Positions 36,669 to 44,571 of a DNA stretch of 51,544 nucleotides are shown one piece after another. Source of the DNA: an uncultured Eubacteriales bacterium (GTDB lineage Bacteria > Bacillota > Clostridia > Christensenellales > CAG-138). The position numbers and the translations under genes are program-made. Positions within the stretch are counted from its first letter, which is position 1, and every line of letters begins with the position of its first letter. The stretch spans positions 1 through 51,544 of the forward strand of contig URFJ01000002.1 in assembly GCA_900547135.1 (NCBI GenBank), given 5' to 3'. The notes beneath the pieces were generated by a model. The model made no database searches and had not been told where the DNA came from. It worked only from the letters and a program-made list of their open reading frames with translations.

Positions 36669-38438
36669 CTATGAATCCTCTTCAGTCCCGTTTAGCGTAC
36701 GCTTTATCCTCCACATAGCATCCTTATGAAGCAGTGCGCGTACCCTCGTTCCCTCCTGTTCATGCTCTAAACCCAATATTATGCCCTCATCCCTAATCAT
36801 TGCTATAGCTTCATAGCGGGAATAAGGTACAAGAAGCTCGACCTCAACCCTGCTGTTATTGATTATTCTTTCTATCTGGTGCATAAGCTCCCCTATCCCA
36901 TCGCCATTAAGTGCGCTTATGCACACGCCGCCCGAAGGGCGCCCGCTTGCAATATCTATCTTATTATATGCGTTTATACGGGTCTTATCGGCAGCGCCTA
37001 GCGTACATAATACGTCCTCAACGACTCTGATCTGAGTATCCATATAAGAGGACGAGCTATCGATCACATGTATTATTAAGTCCGCGCCGGAGACCTCCTC
37101 TAGCGTGGCCCGAAAAGCGCTGACAAGATCATGGGGAAGCTTGTTAATAAACCCTACGGTATCTGAGATCAGAATATTGGTGCCATCGCTTAATTCTATC
37201 TGGCGCACCACTGGATCCAGCGTGGCGAACAGCTTATCCTCGGCAACAACTCCGGCATTTGACATAGCATTTAAAAGTGTACTCTTGCCCGCGTTTGTAT
37301 AACCGACCAGCGCAACCAGCGGAGTAGCGTTTCTTTCCCTCTTTTCCCTTCTGAGGGCACGCTGTTTTTTAATTTCAACAAGTTCTTCCTCAAGCTCGAA
37401 TATCCTTCGCCTTATCCTTCTTCGGTCGATCTCAAGCTTTTTCTCTCCTGGACCCCTTGTACCTATTCCCCCTCCCAGCCTTGACAGAGAAGTACCCTTG
37501 CCGGTCAGACGGGGCAGCCTGTATTTTAGCTGTGCAAGCTCCACCTGAAGCTTACCTTCGCGGGTAGTAGCTCTCGCAGCAAAGATATCCAGTATCAGCG
37601 ACGTACGGTCTATTACCCTGGCGCCAAGCGCATCTTCAAGGTTTCTAAGCTGTATTGCATTTAACTCGTCGTCAAATATGAACAGATCGGCCTCAAGCTC
37701 ACTGGCCATCAGCGAAAGCCCCTCCGTTTTGCCGCTTCCAATATATGTTGCGTTATCTATCGTACGCCTGCGCTGCACATCACGCCCTATGACGTTAGCT
37801 CCGGCCGTTAATGCAAGCTCCTTTAGCTCCTCTAACGTATCATACGGCTCCCCGTTGTCTATTCCCACAAGAATAGCCCTTTCAGGCTTGGATTGCGTAA
37901 CATCCTTAGTAGAGCTCTTCAACAACTTGTCCGCAATGTCTATCTCATCCAAAAGGCGCCTGTGGGGAAGGTTATACGGCCTTAGCGGACCATATATAAG
38001 CACCTTGCGTTCGCCCTCTGCCATTGCTCCAACGTATGCAGCATACATTGTAGCAGCTAGGCCGCCGCGAACGCCAATGGCTGCCATGCAGTCCAGCTTC
38101 ATGCTTCTAAGCGTACCGAGATCAACTCCGGAAAGCCTCCCATCCCCATTAGGATGGGTATGAATGCATCGTACGCCACACAGGCGGTCCTCGTTTCTTA
38201 CAAGCCTCATCGACGGCATTGTAACCTTATGTGCGTCACCAATCGAAACGTCTACTATGCGGCCGTCCCTGGCAATATATACGGAGATCTCACGCTCTAT
38301 AAGGCCCGTATACTCGGATATGGCATATATTAGCTCATCAGAGGCAAATTCAGCCTGAGCGCTCCGCATATCATACATGCACTCCATGCGCTCCAATAAG
38401 GTTTGCTTAATCCCCTGTGTATTACCGTTTATCTTCAT
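36669..38438 (-). CDS. hflX: GTPase HflX with N-terminal JAMM-like domain
   Basis: 589 residues, about 150-200 longer than E. coli HflX. HflX is a ribosome-associated GTPase that splits stalled 70S particles under stress. The C-terminal two thirds carry the HflX N-domain glycine-rich segment (RLGGGIGTRGPGEKKLE), P-loop GYTNAGKSTL, switch II DTVGFI and base motif NKID. The extra N-terminus (about 1-190) contains H93-x-H95-P, Ser103 and Asp106 spaced as in JAMM metalloproteases, with a candidate Glu50 in EREISVYI. Clostridial HflX proteins often have this extension, but its activity is untested as far as I know. The stop lies 9 bases from an IS remnant. Confidence 0.92.
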   Translation of the reverse strand: MKINGNTQGIKQTLLERMECMYDMRSAQAEFASDELIYAISEYTGLIEREISVYIARDGRIVDVSIGDAHKVTMPSMRLVRNEDRLCGVRCIHTHPNGDGRLSGVDLGTLRSMKLDCMAAIGVRGGLAATMYAAYVGAMAEGERKVLIYGPLRPYNLPHRRLLDEIDIADKLLKSSTKDVTQSKPERAILVGIDNGEPYDTLEELKELALTAGANVIGRDVQRRRTIDNATYIGSGKTEGLSLMASELEADLFIFDDELNAIQLRNLEDALGARVIDRTSLILDIFAARATTREGKLQVELAQLKYRLPRLTGKGTSLSRLGGGIGTRGPGEKKLEIDRRRIRRRIFELEEELVEIKKQRALRREKRERNATPLVALVGYTNAGKSTLLNAMSNAGVVAEDKLFATLDPVVRQIELSDGTNILISDTVGFINKLPHDLVSAFRATLEEVSGADLIIHVIDSSSSYMDTQIRVVEDVLCTLGAADKTRINAYNKIDIASGRPSGGVCISALNGDGIGELMHQIERIINNSRVEVELLVPYSRYEAIAMIRDEGIILGLEHEQEGTRVRALLHKDAMWRIKRTLNGTEEDS

Positions 38439-38495
38439 TCAATATTATCCTCGCCTTAGTTAAATTCATTAATAGCCTCTATACGCTATATTATA

Positions 38496-39887
38496 CTATT
38501 TATTTCGGCTAAAAGTCCAGCGTCTTCCAATTTGACCGTAGAACCTTGTAGACCTAACCACTAATTTAGACAACGCAAGCAGCGCAATAATATTGCAGGC
38601 CGCCATCAATAGGTTGAACAGTTCTCCGAGTTCCCATACCATATCAACGGGAATGAGAGTTCCAGCCCCAACGCAAGCGGCCAATATAAGCCTGTAGGGG
38701 AGCAAGCCCCGGCTGCCAAATAGGAACTCAGCGCATCTGCTTCCATATAAAGACCATCCGATTATAGATGTAAACGCAAACAGGAATACGGACACTGAAA
38801 GAAATATTCCCGACATAGAGTCCGGCATAATAGTAGCGAAGGTGTGTCTCGCAAGTTCCATACCTGACACCGTTACGCTCCCGTATGCTATCTCCACTCC
38901 TGAACACAGCATTGCCAGGGCTGTAAGGGTACAGATCAAAATTGTATCTGTAAACACCTCGATAATTCCAAACATTCCTTGCTTGACCGGATCATTTGAG
39001 TTGGATGACGCATGAGCCATTGGAGCCGAGCCTACGCCCGCTTCATTTGAAAAAACGCCGCGGGCTACGCCAACTCTCATTGTTCTGGCAAGGGCAAAGC
39101 CAGCAACGCCTCCTGCGGCAGGCCTGAATCCCCCAAACGCGCCCTCAAAGATGGACTTAAACGCCATACCCAGCCCGTCAATATTAGCGGAGATAACCCA
39201 TAAAGCTGCGATTACATACATTGCTCCGGCAAATGGTACAAGCATGCTTGCCGCCTTACCGATCCTGTCTAATCCTCCAAATATAACCACAGCACAGAGG
39301 GCGGCCAAAATAGCCCCTACTACGATCCTTACTGTATTGTCGTCATAATAAAAGTCAGGTACCGTCTCACAGGCTGTCAGTACCGATTCCGCAATCGTAT
39401 TTGACTGCACCATCCCTCCTCCGCAAAAAGCCGCTAAAACGCAAAACAGCGCGAATGCCGACGCAAGGGGCTTATATTGTGCTCCCATGCCCTTTGCCAT
39501 GTATTGCATTGCGCCGCCGCTCCACTCTCCGCGCTCATTTTTAGATCTATAGCGCATTGCCAATACTATTTCAGCATACTTTGTCATCATTCCCAGGAAA
39601 CCGCTTACCCACATCCAAAAGATTGCTCCAGGCCCCCCGATCATTATTGCCCCGCCTACGCCGGCTATGTTAGCCGTGCCTATTGAACCTCCAAGCGCTG
39701 TAGCAAGCGCCTGATATGGGGTAAGCGTTCCCTTTTTGTGTTCCTTTTTGCCCGAAAACAATCCCCCGAGAGTGTTTTTTATTATGCTTACTATATGCGT
39801 AAATTGAAAAAATCCGCTTGCAACTGTAAAATAGCCGCCTGTAGCAAGCAGCAGCAAAGACATAGCAGTTGAAAAGGTTGAAAGCAT
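38496..39887 (-). CDS. AgcS-family alanine/glycine:sodium symporter
   Basis: 463 residues with about 11 membrane helices. The family signature near the N-terminus (LATALGGSIGTANIAGVGGAI and GGPGAIFWMWVSGFLGMMTKYAE) and the later GVARGVFSNEAGVGSAPMAHA are intact. It imports small neutral amino acids with Na+. GAGG precedes the ATG by 8 bases. The N-terminus is slightly shorter than usual but has the first helix. Monocistronic by position. Confidence 0.92.
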   Translation of the reverse strand: MLSTFSTAMSLLLLATGGYFTVASGFFQFTHIVSIIKNTLGGLFSGKKEHKKGTLTPYQALATALGGSIGTANIAGVGGAIMIGGPGAIFWMWVSGFLGMMTKYAEIVLAMRYRSKNERGEWSGGAMQYMAKGMGAQYKPLASAFALFCVLAAFCGGGMVQSNTIAESVLTACETVPDFYYDDNTVRIVVGAILAALCAVVIFGGLDRIGKAASMLVPFAGAMYVIAALWVISANIDGLGMAFKSIFEGAFGGFRPAAGGVAGFALARTMRVGVARGVFSNEAGVGSAPMAHASSNSNDPVKQGMFGIIEVFTDTILICTLTALAMLCSGVEIAYGSVTVSGMELARHTFATIMPDSMSGIFLSVSVFLFAFTSIIGWSLYGSRCAEFLFGSRGLLPYRLILAACVGAGTLIPVDMVWELGELFNLLMAACNIIALLALSKLVVRSTRFYGQIGRRWTFSRNK

Positions 39888-40027
39888 TCGGGTACCTCAG
39901 CATTTTTTTGACCTGCATTATGTATAGTGCTGCTTATAAAGGAAAATGACTTTTTACACTTAATTGAGTTTATATCCTAAATGCCAATCCATTGACATGT
40001 CCCTCTAATGAATTATCCATTTAAAAA

Positions 40028-40056
40028 TATTCTCAACGGTTTTAAGGCTGAGAATA
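40028..40056 (-). terminator. Intrinsic terminator closing the SipW locus
   Basis: TATTCTCA/TGAGAATA stem; on the minus strand followed by TTTTTAAAT, about 105 bases after the last small gene. T-runs flank it on both strands. The 270 bases between agcS and the small gene hold nothing else recognised, and I see no glycine riboswitch there. Confidence 0.65.
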
Positions 40057-40160
40057 GTATTTTTAGCTTTTTTCTGTATTGTAATTTGTATTAATAATGT
40101 GTATAGTTAGAATATATAACATTTTAAATTGTTATTTATGGTTAAAATGCGCCTATGCTA

Positions 40161-40349
40161 TTATTCAGGAGCACCGTCGTCCGAACCCTGAGCGGGATTT
40201 GCAGGAACTGAATAACGTATAGTAAAATCAAATTTTGAAGAATCCTGCAAGTACGCTCCGGTGCTTCCTATAAAGATGGATAACGTGGCTGTCAGTAAAA
40301 CCGCAAGAACGATTAACATTAAGCCTAGCCTTCCCTTTTTACCCATCAT
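40161..40349 (-). CDS. Very small SipW-type exported protein
   Basis: About 62 residues. The start at ATG 40349 follows GAGGTGAGAAGG; an in-frame GTG overlaps that site. A charged N-terminus and a long hydrophobic segment end in GSTGAYLQD, which corresponds to the A-[WY]-[FL]-x-D signature behind SipW-type signal sequences in its neighbours. Only about 25 residues follow (KFDFTIRYS...), so it has a signal and the first strand of a TasA-like domain but no more. It is the last gene of the locus, between sipW and the terminator. Confidence 0.5.
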   Translation of the reverse strand: MMGKKGRLGLMLIVLAVLLTATLSIFIGSTGAYLQDSSKFDFTIRYSVPANPAQGSDDGAPE

Positions 40350-40483
40350 CCTTCTCACCTCATTTTTCAGGTCTATTAATTATCCCGACTTATATTATCA
40401 TCTGTCGGGCCGCTTTGTAAATAACCGCAGTCAACCCGTTTATCGACAGAGCCGCTGCACTGTTCATTCTGCTCTGCCTTTTC

Positions 40484-41089
40484 TTATTTATTAATTTCAG
40501 TTGTCTTAGTTTTTTCTAATAAATCGGCGGCCTTTTTTGCGTCTGAATGCCTTAAAATGCTGCGCACCAGGTTTATTACCTCAACAACTAGAATTACCAT
40601 GCACGGCAACAGGCAAATCAAGAAATAGCCAAGCTTCGTTCTGATAAAGTTCAAAACATAGCCAAGTAATGGTATATTAAAAACCACCTTGCCGATAACG
40701 TTCGCCGGTATGGCAGCGGCCTGGTCGCGGTCCTCATTTGCGTCGCCCTTTGTGATAAACATCACTGAACCTTGGAAATCAGCAATTTCGACGATTCTGT
40801 GAGTTACTATCTCACCATAGAACAATGGATCGTTCGATATAAAAGTAATTATATCTCCCTCGGCCAATTCCCCTGTTTCCTGTTCCGTCACGATTATTAC
40901 GCTGCCGACCGGCAGCGTATCCTCCATACTGCCGCTCATCACGTTGAACAGCCTTACGCCATTGAGGAATGGAACCCTCTGACCTCTTGAGCTGATGAGA
41001 AGAAATACCATGGAAACTATAACAACTATGAGCAGCGCCCATAGCAGCGCGCCAAATATTTTTTTTGTTATTTTCAGCGCTTTTTCCAT
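40484..41089 (-). CDS. sipW: Signal peptidase I, SipW/ER type
   Basis: 201 residues with an N-terminal membrane helix (about 10-33), the catalytic Ser54 in NVMSGSMEDTLPVGS, and His97 in IVTHRIVEI where bacterial-type enzymes have Lys. This Ser-His form is the ER/archaeal-like type typified by Bacillus SipW, which matures TasA and TapA. The KGDANEDRD box and C-terminal helix (about 145-180) are present. It lies 15 bases after a TasA-like gene and is surrounded by probable substrates, strongly supporting a dedicated export system. Confidence 0.93.
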   Translation of the reverse strand: MEKALKITKKIFGALLWALLIVVIVSMVFLLISSRGQRVPFLNGVRLFNVMSGSMEDTLPVGSVIIVTEQETGELAEGDIITFISNDPLFYGEIVTHRIVEIADFQGSVMFITKGDANEDRDQAAAIPANVIGKVVFNIPLLGYVLNFIRTKLGYFLICLLPCMVILVVEVINLVRSILRHSDAKKAADLLEKTKTTEINK

Positions 41090-41104
41090 AGCGTAATCCC
41101 AGCT

Positions 41105-41599
41105 TTAACCTTCCTCTATCTGACTCGCAAAAACAGCTATTGAAAAGCCCGCTTCTGCGTAATTGTAAGACCCAGATGCGTTAGGTTCAAAACCTTCGCG
41201 GATTCCCTTTACATGGAGACTGCATCGCAGTTCCTGTCCGGCACTAAGAACTATCTCTGTAAACGCCCCTTCCGTCCCTGCTGAGCGAAATTCGTAATCA
41301 AGGTATGGAAGCAGCTCATCCGCCTTATCTGATTCCGGTCCTAATAGAAAGCTGGCAGTCACCGGTATACTGGATCTGTTGGTAACCGTAAACGGAAGCG
41401 ATACCGGCTCGGAATCCTCGCCTGGCTTTAGCTGTGTAAGATCGAGAAGCGATCCGCCATTAGCAAGCTCAACGTTCAGTGATGCGGATATAGCTGAAAG
41501 CTGCCGGTTTTCCGTTTCATACTGCCAGGCAATGGTAAGGCCTACTATGGATAGAGCTAACGCGGCGATAATGGTTACGCTGGCTAAAATCCTTTTCAT
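41105..41599 (-). CDS. Small TasA/camelysin-like exported protein
   Basis: 164 residues from the ATG at 41599, preceded by AAGGGAG about 11 bases upstream; longer frames upstream run through a hairpin. The signal segment ends in GLTIAWQYETE, a weaker version of the SipW-type signature, and the mature part follows the TasA-like plan: SASLNVELANG, LTQLKPGEDSEPVSLPFTVTN, RSSIPVTASF. It is the sub-unit closest to sipW and may, like TapA, be an accessory or anchor protein; that comparison is only by position and size. Confidence 0.7.
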   Translation of the reverse strand: MKRILASVTIIAALALSIVGLTIAWQYETENRQLSAISASLNVELANGGSLLDLTQLKPGEDSEPVSLPFTVTNRSSIPVTASFLLGPESDKADELLPYLDYEFRSAGTEGAFTEIVLSAGQELRCSLHVKGIREGFEPNASGSYNYAEAGFSIAVFASQIEEG

Positions 41600-41626
41600 T
41601 TGGGGTACACTCCCTTTTTTTGCTCC

Positions 41627-41660
41627 GCATGCGCGGCCGCTGTCCTGCGGCCGCGCATGC
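41627..41660 (-). other. GC-rich perfect hairpin between two TasA-like genes
   Basis: A 14-bp perfect inverted repeat (arms GCATGCGCGGCCGC and complement) with a 6-base loop, 33 bases after one TasA-like gene and just upstream of the ribosome site of the next. On the transcribed strand an A-run, not a T-run, follows, so it is more likely an mRNA-stabilising or processing element than a terminator. Confidence 0.6.
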
Positions 41661-41693
41661 ATCATTAATGTCCACTAAATATGGATTTCCGAA

Positions 41694-42404
41694 TTATTCT
41701 CCGAATGCCGCACCCTCGTCAGTTTGGCTTGCGCCTACTACGAACTCGGCATGATAGTGCTTGCCCTGATACTCGTTTCCAGCGTCTACATCCAGATACG
41801 CGCCGATAGCATATGTATTGCTTGTTGCGCCTGCACTAAGGATAAGAGCTTCGCCGTTTTCATCGACAATAAGGTAAGCGTTTAGATCGCTGACGCTTTC
41901 AAATGAAGCAACCTTTGTATATACGCCTTCGGAATCCTTCTCAAGCAGAATGAGATGGATAGCGTCCTTGAGAAGATTATCGCATGCTATTTCTTCAGGA
42001 TCGCCAACCATAACGCCGCCAAAGCCGTTATCCACTATGTTGGGTATCATGTCGCCTTCGGGGATAACGCCGTCATTGATCGTGAGCTGAAGCTTGACAG
42101 GCATTGTACCGGCGTTTGTAATCGCAAAGTCCTGTACGTATACTGTCGGCATTGTAAATCCGGCTCCTTCATAATCTATGCCGGAATTGATTTCTGCCAA
42201 AAACGCTTCTTCGCTTGCCATTGGGCGGAGATTTTCAAAATCCAGGGTCTCATTTGAGCCTACGGTTATGTCCAAAACGCCCGCTTCAAAATTGGCGTTT
42301 ACCCTCTCGACATCCGTAAACCAAGCCATGGTGGCGCCTACCAGCAGCGCGAGCAGGGTCGCGATGGAAACTATGGATAATGTAATTTTTTTCTTCGATG
42401 ACAT
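41694..42404 (-). CDS. TasA/camelysin-like fibre protein
   Basis: 236 residues; the ATG at 42404 is correctly spaced from AAGGAG, whereas the upstream ATG overlaps it. The signal sequence ends in GATMAWFTDVERV, the SipW-type signature, followed by NFEAGVLDITVGS. The mature part has TNAGTMPVKLQLTI and ends GNEYQGKHYHAEFVVGASQTDEGA, motifs shared with the two larger paralogues of the locus. Proteins of this family form extracellular matrix fibres (TasA) or surface camelysin. Of the set it is the only plain, full-length, unbroken TasA-like gene, so it is the best candidate for the main fibre subunit. Confidence 0.8.
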   Translation of the reverse strand: MSSKKKITLSIVSIATLLALLVGATMAWFTDVERVNANFEAGVLDITVGSNETLDFENLRPMASEEAFLAEINSGIDYEGAGFTMPTVYVQDFAITNAGTMPVKLQLTINDGVIPEGDMIPNIVDNGFGGVMVGDPEEIACDNLLKDAIHLILLEKDSEGVYTKVASFESVSDLNAYLIVDENGEALILSAGATSNTYAIGAYLDVDAGNEYQGKHYHAEFVVGASQTDEGAAFGE

Positions 42405-42445
42405 AGTATTATTCTCCTTCATTATTATTGAATTTTAAAGCCATT

Positions 42446-43435
42446 TTATCGTGGGTTATTTACCAGGTCAGGGTATCTGCCTGCGGCAAAGCTCCATACG
42501 CTGGTGTTGAAGCCGGATAGCGTATTGCCGTTTGTAAGGTTAGCCCTCGTTATTCTCGTAAACCCGTTTGCTGTACCGCTAGATGTGGACTCAGCGTAAG
42601 AGTTTGATACGGAACCTGCGTTATATCCGATGCTTATCGACGCCTGAAGTGATCCCCACACGTTATTGTTATGAACTACATAGCAGCGTCTCACGATACC
42701 AGAGGATCCGTTCCAGCCCAGGAAGCCCCCTACGCGCTGGTATCCTACCACCAGCGCCTCAAGGTTTACGTAGCAGTCCTCAATGATCCCAAGATTGCCT
42801 CCTACCAAGCCGCCGGCATAGTAGGTGCTTAGTTGTCCGCTATTTATTTCGCTGTGATAACCAGAGTTTATGCCTCCGGTGGCGTAACACTCCTTGATGG
42901 TTCCCCAGTTGCCGCCCGCTATTCCACCAGCATAGTTGTAGGCGACCACTCCAATGGTCTGACCTGAATATCCAACGCCTATCCTGGAACTTGAGTACTG
43001 TATTGTACCACGGTTTCTTCCGGCTATTCCGCCCGCAAATCCTCCGTCACTGCCGTCTGAGATAGCGCCTACATATTTGCCTGTAACATGAACGTTGGAA
43101 ATAACGCCGTTTGTATCGTTCGTCCCTGCAACGGCTCCTACTTCTGACCAGCCCTCAATTTCATTGATCGTAAGGTTCAGATTCTCGATTGTGCCGTTGT
43201 TGATTGCGAACAGTCCGACATTGCTGTAATCATCAAGTACGCTGTGAAGGCCTGAAATCATATGTTCCTGGCCGTCGATGCTTCCAGTGAACGGGACGTC
43301 CGCGCTGTCGCCAATTCCAAGGGGGTACCAACCACTGCTAAGTTCGAAGTCCTCAGTTACGATATAGTGGGCATCCATTTCGTTTTCAACCGCCCGCAAC
43401 GTAGCCTCGTCATAGATATGGTAGGGGTTTTCCAC
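42446..43435 (-). CDS. GLUG-repeat region, downstream half of frameshifted matrix protein 2
   Basis: 329 residues from a GTG, but the frame is open upstream to 43594 and encodes a linker (VSTPTPTQTPTPYGSVENPYH), so this is probably the C-terminal half of the gene at 43516-44472. After PLGIGDSADVPFTGSIDGQEHMI (the usual start of such repeat regions) come repeats of the GLUG type: GxxNxGTIExx, AGGIAGRNRGTIQYSS, AGGIAGGNWGTIKECYATG, AGGLVGGNLGIIEDCYV. Such repeats build parallel beta helices in adhesins and IgA1 proteases of Firmicutes. It has no signal of its own, so export would require joining to the upstream half. Confidence 0.75.
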   Translation of the reverse strand: MENPYHIYDEATLRAVENEMDAHYIVTEDFELSSGWYPLGIGDSADVPFTGSIDGQEHMISGLHSVLDDYSNVGLFAINNGTIENLNLTINEIEGWSEVGAVAGTNDTNGVISNVHVTGKYVGAISDGSDGGFAGGIAGRNRGTIQYSSSRIGVGYSGQTIGVVAYNYAGGIAGGNWGTIKECYATGGINSGYHSEINSGQLSTYYAGGLVGGNLGIIEDCYVNLEALVVGYQRVGGFLGWNGSSGIVRRCYVVHNNNVWGSLQASISIGYNAGSVSNSYAESTSSGTANGFTRITRANLTNGNTLSGFNTSVWSFAAGRYPDLVNNPR

Positions 43436-43515
43436 TGAACCGTAAGGCGTCGGCGTTTGGGTTGGCGTAGGTGTTGAGACCGCTTCCTTTTCAACGGTGA
43501 AGGTTACTTCCGACG

Positions 43516-44472
43516 CTAATCCCGTTTCGGGATTATAAACCGACTGCTCGGTCTGATCCGCAGGGGAGAAGAAGTGTCTGTAGGAGCCGTTACATCAGTT
43601 CCAGACACTACATCATATACATCGTCGGTAAAGGTAACATATATTGAAGTTGGCTCCGGATCCACTTCCGAGGACTGGTCGTCAAAGTTAACCGTTATTT
43701 CAACATTTTCAACAGGATAGGGCGCAGGCGTCGGAGATGGCGTGGGGTCGTCCGGCGTAGGCGTCGGCTCGACTACTTCACCTGGACCGCCGATTTCCGC
43801 ATCGGGATCCGTCTGGCCCGCTCCTACGTAGAGATAGCTGTGGAAGTGCTCCGCCTGATATTCGTTTCCAACTATCTCGGGCAGATGCCCGCCTATAACA
43901 TATGTAACGCTTTCATTAGCGGCTAGAGTAGCAACGGGGTTGAATACGTCCGTTTCGCCCTCTTCAAGCGAAGCCGTATTCAGGTTTACGCCCTCAACAC
44001 GCACCCATTGTTCGCCTACATGCTCGTAAACGTAGATCTTAAGTACGGGCTTGAGACCGTTTTCACAGTCGGCCATGCTATTGTCCCACATGATGCCGCC
44101 ATCCCCGTTATCGACCATGTTCTTTACCTGGTCGCTTGGCTCGGCTTCCCGCGCCGTAAGTTGAAGCCTGGCCGGCAGCGTGCCCTTGTTCTCAACTGTT
44201 ATGGGCTGGAAATATACCGGAATCGGGTCAAAACCCTCTGTATTCCTGTTCGCATAGCCGTCTATGAGTTCATCGTCAAACTGCGTAAGCGTCAGGGGGC
44301 GCAGGTTTGTGAACTCAAGCGGTTCATAGCTTTCCAGCTCTATGTTCAGTACTCCGGCTTTAAAGCCGGCCTCGGTCTTTTCGACATCCGTAAACCATGC
44401 AAACGTTGCGCCTATAAGAAGAGTTGCAACGACAAGCACTGATAAAACGGATATCAACACTCTTTTCTTCAT
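43516..44472 (-). CDS. TasA-like N-terminal half of frameshifted matrix protein 2
   Basis: 318 residues, TGGAGGAATT before the ATG. The SipW-type signal ends GATFAWFTDVEKT, followed by FKAGVLNIELES and the TasA-like domain (to about 225, with VENKGTLPARLQL, NEYQAEHFHSYLYVGAGQTD). Then come a Pro/Thr linker (EPTPTPDDPTPSPTP) and the beginning of a second beta domain (VEITVNFDDQ, YVTFTDDVYDVV). From about residue 294 the frame becomes non-typical and ends at 43516. In the -1 frame the protein continues with NGSYRHFFSPADQTEQSVYNPETG and on into the GLUG region. One base appears to be missing near 43593. Confidence 0.8.
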   Translation of the reverse strand: MKKRVLISVLSVLVVATLLIGATFAWFTDVEKTEAGFKAGVLNIELESYEPLEFTNLRPLTLTQFDDELIDGYANRNTEGFDPIPVYFQPITVENKGTLPARLQLTAREAEPSDQVKNMVDNGDGGIMWDNSMADCENGLKPVLKIYVYEHVGEQWVRVEGVNLNTASLEEGETDVFNPVATLAANESVTYVIGGHLPEIVGNEYQAEHFHSYLYVGAGQTDPDAEIGGPGEVVEPTPTPDDPTPSPTPAPYPVENVEITVNFDDQSSEVDPEPTSIYVTFTDDVYDVVSGTDVTAPTDTSSPLRIRPSSRFIIPKRD

Positions 44473-44571
44473 ATTAATTCCTCCAGTTTGTAAATTATGT
44501 ACTCGTAACAGAATGCGATGTCAGCCGCAGCCTGTAACTAGACATCTAAGTTAACTAAGGTGACGTATGAT

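Noticed and set aside
37678..38163. 161-codon plus-strand frame inside hflX
   Set aside because: Antisense of a clearly conserved gene; no ribosome site.
39888..40027. Possible glycine riboswitch upstream of the AgcS symporter
   Set aside because: The conserved GGAGAG-type core and tandem aptamer pattern are not seen; the leader is short and AT-rich.
41627..41660. GC hairpin as an intrinsic terminator
   Set aside because: On the transcribed strand an A-run follows the stem, not a U-run; read-through to the next gene is more likely.
43516..43600. Classical -1 slippery heptamer explaining the shift in matrix protein 2
   Set aside because: No X-XXY-YYZ heptamer is seen in the window of the shift; a single-base loss is the simpler reading.
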